NCBI GenBank assembly: GCA_017451735.1
Contig: JAFTNU010000047.1
Coordinates: forward strand, 1 to 45,893
Length of the DNA stretch: 45,893 bases
From: Clostridia bacterium
GTDB lineage: Bacteria; Bacillota; Clostridia; Oscillospirales; CAG-272
Reading direction: 5' to 3'
Shown here: piece by piece, positions 42,471 through 45,893 of the stretch
Position numbering within the stretch: position 1 is the stretch's first letter
How the letters are laid out: each line of letters begins with the position of its first letter
The notes under the pieces: model-generated
Told to the model about the DNA's origin: nothing
The model's database searches: none
Seen by the model: the letters and a program-made list of their open reading frames with translations, nothing else
Translations under genes and position numbers: made by a program

Positions 42471-44168
42471 ATGAACGTCAAGAAAACCGAACGCATCTAT
42501 ACACCCATCACATCCTTCAAGCACCTGGTCGAGCTTTGCGCCGATCGCGGCGACAAGCCCGTATTCAAATATCCCGTGGGCAAGACCTACGAAACCCTTT
42601 CCTACACCGATTTCGCTCATGAGATCTATGCCATTGCCGCAGGTCTTGACAAGCTGGGGCTTGCCGGCAAGCGCATCGCCGTCATCGGTGAGACCTCCCA
42701 TCAGTGGGTGGCATCCTACTTTGCCACGGTCACCTCGGGCGGTGTCATCGTCCCCATGGACAAGGAATTGGCCGTAGAAGAGATCGAAGGGTTCCTTTCG
42801 GGCGTGGATGCCGAGGCCATCTTCTATGCGGGCTCCTTCAACGAAAAAATCGCCCACGCCATCGAATCCCACCCGTCCCTTCGGGTATTCATCCCCTTTG
42901 CTCCCGCCGAGGGCACCGAAAACGACAAGATCGTCCCCCTTTCCAAGCTGATCGAGCTGGGCGAGGAGGGCCTCGCCGCAGGCTACACGCTCCCCGACCG
43001 TAACGACAAGGATCTTGCCGTCATGCTCTTTACCTCCGGCACCACCGGCACCAGCAAGTGCGTCATGCTGTGCGAGCACAACATCGTGGCCACCGCCAAC
43101 TCGGCCTGCGCCTCGGTCAATTTCTGCGCCGAGGATCGCACCCTGTCGGTGCTCCCCCTGCATCACACCTACGAAATGACCATCATGGTGGCAAGCATCA
43201 TCTACGGTGTTACCATCGGCATCAATGACTCTCTGCGCAATCTCATGCGCAACATCGCAGAGATCAAGCCCACGGCGCTGATCCTGGTCCCCCTGTTCGT
43301 CAACACCATCTACAAGCGCATTTGGGACTCCGCCAGAAAGAAGGGCAAGGATAAGCTCCTGCGCCGCATGATCCCGGTGGCCGACACCATGAAAAAAATG
43401 GGCATCGATGTGCGCCGCAAGCTCTTCAAATCGGTTCTGGATCCCTTCGGCGGCGAGCTGCGCAAGATCATCTGCGGCGGCGCGCCCATGAACCCCGAAA
43501 TGGTCAAGAATTTCTACTCCTTCGGCATCCAGATCTGCGAGGGCTACGGCATCACCGAGTGCTCTCCTCTCATTGCCGTTTCCCCCTACTACGCGCAAAA
43601 GCGCGGCTCTGTGGGCCCCGCCGTGCCCTGCTGTGAGGTACGCATTGCCGACGGCTCTGTGGGCGACAAGGGCTTTGCGGAGGGCGAGATTCAGGTCAAG
43701 GGCGAGAACGTCATGCTGGGCTACTACAACAACGACGAGGCAAACGCCGGCGCCTTTACCGAGGACGGCTGGTACCGCACGGGCGATGTGGGCTATATGG
43801 ACGGGGACGGATATATCTATATCACCGGCCGTCTGAAATCGGTCATCGTCCTGGAAAACGGTAAGAACGTCTTCCCCGAGGAGATCGAGGAATATCTGGA
43901 GGGGATCGAGGAGATCGCCGAGTGTGTGGTGGTCGGCAGAAAGGGTACTGACGGCGAGACCGTCAATCTGACCGCCGTGGTCTACCCCAACAAGGACCTG
44001 TTCCCCGAGGGCACCTCCATGGAGGAGATCTACAACGTGATCTACGACAAGATCCAGGCTCTGAACAAGAAGGTCGCCTCCTTCAAAAAAATCAAGGCTC
44101 TGGAGCTTCGCGAGGTCGAGTTCGAGAAAACGACCAGCCGCAAGATCAAACGCCATTTAGTCAAGTAA
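42471..44168 (+). CDS. AMP-forming acyl-CoA ligase (long-chain fatty-acid-CoA ligase family)
   Basis: The 565 residues activate a carboxylate with ATP to an acyl-adenylate and then an acyl thioester. Motifs are the P-loop MLFTSGTTGTSKC (about residues 185-197), GYGITECSPLIA, and YRTGDVGYMDGDGYIYITGR with KSVIVLENGKNVFPEEIE. The catalytic C-terminal Lys region is TSRKIKRHLVK. The sequence resembles FadD-like long-chain ligases more than acetyl-CoA synthetase. The ATG at 42471 follows AGG after an AACGAGGTAA sequence, a weak site; the longer frame overlaps the proximal promoter. With a lipid diesterase downstream, a role in fatty-acid scavenging is likely. Confidence 0.9.
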   Translation: MNVKKTERIYTPITSFKHLVELCADRGDKPVFKYPVGKTYETLSYTDFAHEIYAIAAGLDKLGLAGKRIAVIGETSHQWVASYFATVTSGGVIVPMDKELAVEEIEGFLSGVDAEAIFYAGSFNEKIAHAIESHPSLRVFIPFAPAEGTENDKIVPLSKLIELGEEGLAAGYTLPDRNDKDLAVMLFTSGTTGTSKCVMLCEHNIVATANSACASVNFCAEDRTLSVLPLHHTYEMTIMVASIIYGVTIGINDSLRNLMRNIAEIKPTALILVPLFVNTIYKRIWDSARKKGKDKLLRRMIPVADTMKKMGIDVRRKLFKSVLDPFGGELRKIICGGAPMNPEMVKNFYSFGIQICEGYGITECSPLIAVSPYYAQKRGSVGPAVPCCEVRIADGSVGDKGFAEGEIQVKGENVMLGYYNNDEANAGAFTEDGWYRTGDVGYMDGDGYIYITGRLKSVIVLENGKNVFPEEIEEYLEGIEEIAECVVVGRKGTDGETVNLTAVVYPNKDLFPEGTSMEEIYNVIYDKIQALNKKVASFKKIKALELREVEFEKTTSRKIKRHLVK

Positions 44169-44242
44169 TTTTCGTCTCAGGAGGGCATTCCGTGCCCCCA
44201 TCACACCCCACATTTACTTTTTACATCTGAAGGAGAGCTTTT

Positions 44243-45016
44243 ATGTACCGTAACACCAACTGTAAATTACAGGCCCATCGGGGCGTTTCCACCGAAGCCC
44301 CCGAAAACACCATGATCGCCTTCCGTATGGCCGTGGAGCAGGGCTATGATATCATCGAATTCGATCCCAAGATGACCAAGGACAATGTGCCGATTCTCCT
44401 CCATGACCGCACGCTCAACCGCACCGGCCGCGTGGCGGGGGTCCCCTTCGGTGAGGAGAAGGTCCGCATTGCCGACCTCAACTTTGCCGACCTGGCCGAC
44501 ATCGACGTAGGCGAGTGGTTCGACAAAAAATACGCGGGTGTGCACATTCCCACCCTTTCCCAGGCCTTGGATTACATGAAAAGCGTAGGCGTAGAGGCCA
44601 AGATCGACAACGTGGTGCAGCGCTTCACTCCCGAGCAGATCGACATCGTGTTTGACGTTGTGGAAAAGCACGGGGCTGAGAATGTGGGGCTGACCTGCTC
44701 GGAGCTCCCCTTGCTGAAAAAGTTTGCGGAGCGCTTTCCCAAGGCGCCCCTGCATTACGACGGCCCCGCCGACGAGGCGTCTTTGAGGGAGCTGGCCTCC
44801 TTTGCCAAGGGCCATAAGACCACCGTCTGGTCGCGGCAGGATAACAAGCGCACCGCCTGGTGCAAGGTCCCGCCCGTTGACGCCGAAATTTCGGCACGTA
44901 TCAAGGACTTTGGGTTCCTGCTGGGTATCTGGATCCTGGGTGATGATCAAGAGATGGCAGAAGCCCTGAAATTCGGCGCTGACATCGTCGAGACCACCGG
45001 CGGCATCAAGCCTTAA
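44243..45016 (+). CDS. Glycerophosphodiester phosphodiesterase-family protein
   Basis: The 257 residues form a GDPD TIM barrel that splits deacylated phospholipid diesters to glycerol 3-phosphate and an alcohol. It has AHRGVSTEAPENT (metal/phosphate His-Arg and Glu-Asn), DIIEFDPKMTKDNVPILLHDRTLNRT (second His-Asp), and VEAKIDN (Glu/Lys). There is no signal peptide, so the enzyme is cytoplasmic. GGAGAG precedes the ATG. It lies 74 bases after the ligase gene and may share its transcript; both act on lipid breakdown products. Confidence 0.92.
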   Translation: MYRNTNCKLQAHRGVSTEAPENTMIAFRMAVEQGYDIIEFDPKMTKDNVPILLHDRTLNRTGRVAGVPFGEEKVRIADLNFADLADIDVGEWFDKKYAGVHIPTLSQALDYMKSVGVEAKIDNVVQRFTPEQIDIVFDVVEKHGAENVGLTCSELPLLKKFAERFPKAPLHYDGPADEASLRELASFAKGHKTTVWSRQDNKRTAWCKVPPVDAEISARIKDFGFLLGIWILGDDQEMAEALKFGADIVETTGGIKP

Positions 45017-45034
45017 GGCGAGATGAGAAGAATA

Positions 45035-45087
45035 AAAGAGGAGGAGGGGTCCTTTTGCAAAAGGACCCCTCCTCCTCTTTGTTTTTG
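45035..45087 (+). terminator. Strong terminator after the phosphodiesterase gene
   Basis: A stem of about 21 bp (AAGAGGAGGAGGGGTCCTTTT and its complement) with a 4-base loop is followed by TGTTTTTG. Confidence 0.93.
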
Positions 45088-45142
45088 CATCCGCAAAAAC
45101 AAATTCACCGTCTCCCCCGAAAACCTTGAACAGGGGATCAGA

Positions 45143-45415
45143 TCAAATCTTCGCCCGCTCCCCCATCCTGTCATACAGCTCCTCGGCGGTGTGCCACGCC
45201 TCCCGCAAGGCGCTCAAATGTCCCTTGCAAAGCTGATTCACGTAGATCAAAAAATCCAAAGCGCTGATCCCCTCGGGCAAGCACTCCTCTCCGTCCAGAA
45301 TGTTCTCAAAAACAGAATAGAAAACCAGATCGATCTGCAGGCTCTCCACCAATACGTCAATCCGATCCCGCTGCGCCAAAAATTGCTTGCTTAAGAGTTT
45401 TTCCTCTGTGAGCAT
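45143..45415 (-). CDS. Small helical protein of unknown function
   Basis: The 90 residues are rich in Leu and Glu and probably all-helical, for example LLSKQFLAQRDRIDVLVESL and ISALDFLIYVNQL. There is no signal peptide or metal motif, and I do not recognise the family. AAGGAGACGG lies just upstream of the ATG at 45415. A minus-strand TATAAT at about 45453-45458 could serve as its -10 box. It converges on the preceding terminator and stands alone. Confidence 0.75.
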   Translation of the reverse strand: MLTEEKLLSKQFLAQRDRIDVLVESLQIDLVFYSVFENILDGEECLPEGISALDFLIYVNQLCKGHLSALREAWHTAEELYDRMGERAKI

Positions 45416-45565
45416 AATCCGTCTCCTTTTTGGGTTTTGACCACATTATAACACACATTTTGAAAAAGCCTTAAAAAATGCTCAATATTGAGAATTTTTG
45501 TCAATCTACTGCAGTTTCACGTCATTTTTTCTGATTTAGGCCAAAAAACTTCCCCGCCGGCGGCG

Positions 45566-45893
45566 TGTCATGGTATGACAGTGAGCCCGTCGACCAACAA
45601 CCCCGCGTCCTTGCCTTCCCCTTGTCGCAGACTACTCTGTAGCCTTCCCCAGCGGGGAAGGTGGCAGGCGAAGCCTGACGGATGAGGAGGACGCCTTTTA
45701 TGCTGTACTTACTGGCTCTCCTCATCCGGTTTGGCAGCTCGGCGAAGCCGAGGTGGAACTCCGCTGGGGAAGGCAAGGACACAAGTTTGTGCGAACAATG
45801 CGGCTACGGGTCATCCTGAGCGGAGGGCGTAGCCCGTAGTCGAACTTTTGCGGGTCGAAGCGTAAGCGTAGCAAGCAAAAGCGCAAGGCGTTA
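45566..45893. repeat. Repeat mosaic at the window end, spacer in orientation B
   Basis: GTGTCATGGTATGAC at 45566-45580 belongs to the 251-325 family. REP-like units follow (CCTTCCCC-AGC-GGGGAAGG, then GGATGAGGAG at 45680-45689 and CTCCTCATCC at 45718-45727). The 28-base spacer 45690-45717 is the reverse complement of 22631-22658 at 27 of 28 positions. From 45728 the sequence again runs parallel to 22669-22833 with very few changes. A MITE-like element starts at 45810 and runs off the window. Confidence 0.88.

Overview
The window looks like a piece of the chromosome of a strictly anaerobic, GC-rich (roughly 55-60 % by eye) member of the Clostridia, most likely an Oscillospirales/Ruminococcaceae-type gut bacterium. 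The basis is AGGAGG-type ribosome binding sites, TTGACA-N17-TATAAT promoters, the Firmicute origin-side order mnmG-rsmG-noc-parA-parB-serS, a two-gene SUF-like Fe-S assembly system, soluble Hdr/Flx electron-transfer proteins, and gene-poor gaps filled with mosaics of short palindromic repeats. No tRNA, rRNA, CRISPR array, transposase or phage gene was found.

Layout. 1-457: repeats and a strong promoter. 458-3437 (+): an L-ribulokinase gene broken by one in-frame TAG, then two small membrane-protein genes. 3564-8920 (-): a collagen-like/beta-helix lipoprotein, a sugar-phosphate isomerase-like TIM barrel, mutY, and a SufB/D-like plus SufC-like pair. 8921-10100: repeat mosaic. 10109-22412 (+): fumarase (fumC), a nine-gene hdrBCA-flxD-...-flxA-frdB-like-frdA-like operon, then an AspT-type carboxylate exchanger. 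23210-25701 (-): a small lipoprotein, an RNHCP zinc-ribbon protein, and a split transketolase. 25702-26364: a gene-free stretch with a cluster of DnaA-box-like sites. 26365-30234: a small XRE regulator (+), then a ClC channel, a UPF0210 protein and an ACT protein (-). 30412-41797 (+): a membrane protein, an inositol-phosphatase-family enzyme, mnmG, a 1.4-kb non-coding gap with helically phased T-tracts, rsmG, noc, six parS sites, parA, parB, serS and a membrane protein. 42253-45016 (+): an acyl-CoA ligase behind two promoters with operator-like palindromes, and a glycerophosphodiester phosphodiesterase. The window ends in a small unknown gene and another repeat mosaic.

How the genes work together. 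The most striking system is 11815-20581. Its HdrABC-FlxABCD-type modules are encoded together with a soluble fumarate-reductase-like flavoprotein and its Fe-S partner, with no membrane anchor or cytochrome b. Fumarase lies just upstream and a dicarboxylate/amino-acid exchanger just downstream. The simplest reading is a cytoplasmic, flavin-based electron-bifurcating NADH:fumarate reductase that also reduces ferredoxin, fed by malate or aspartate and exporting succinate. This is an inference from gene content and needs biochemistry.

The second theme is chromosome organisation. A dense parS array, ParAB, a Noc-like paralog with altered CTPase motifs, DnaA-box-like repeats and a long phased T-tract region all fall within about 12 kb, which suggests that the window lies close to the replication origin. 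Of the 39 intact genes called here, 27 end in TAA, 12 in TGA and none in TAG.
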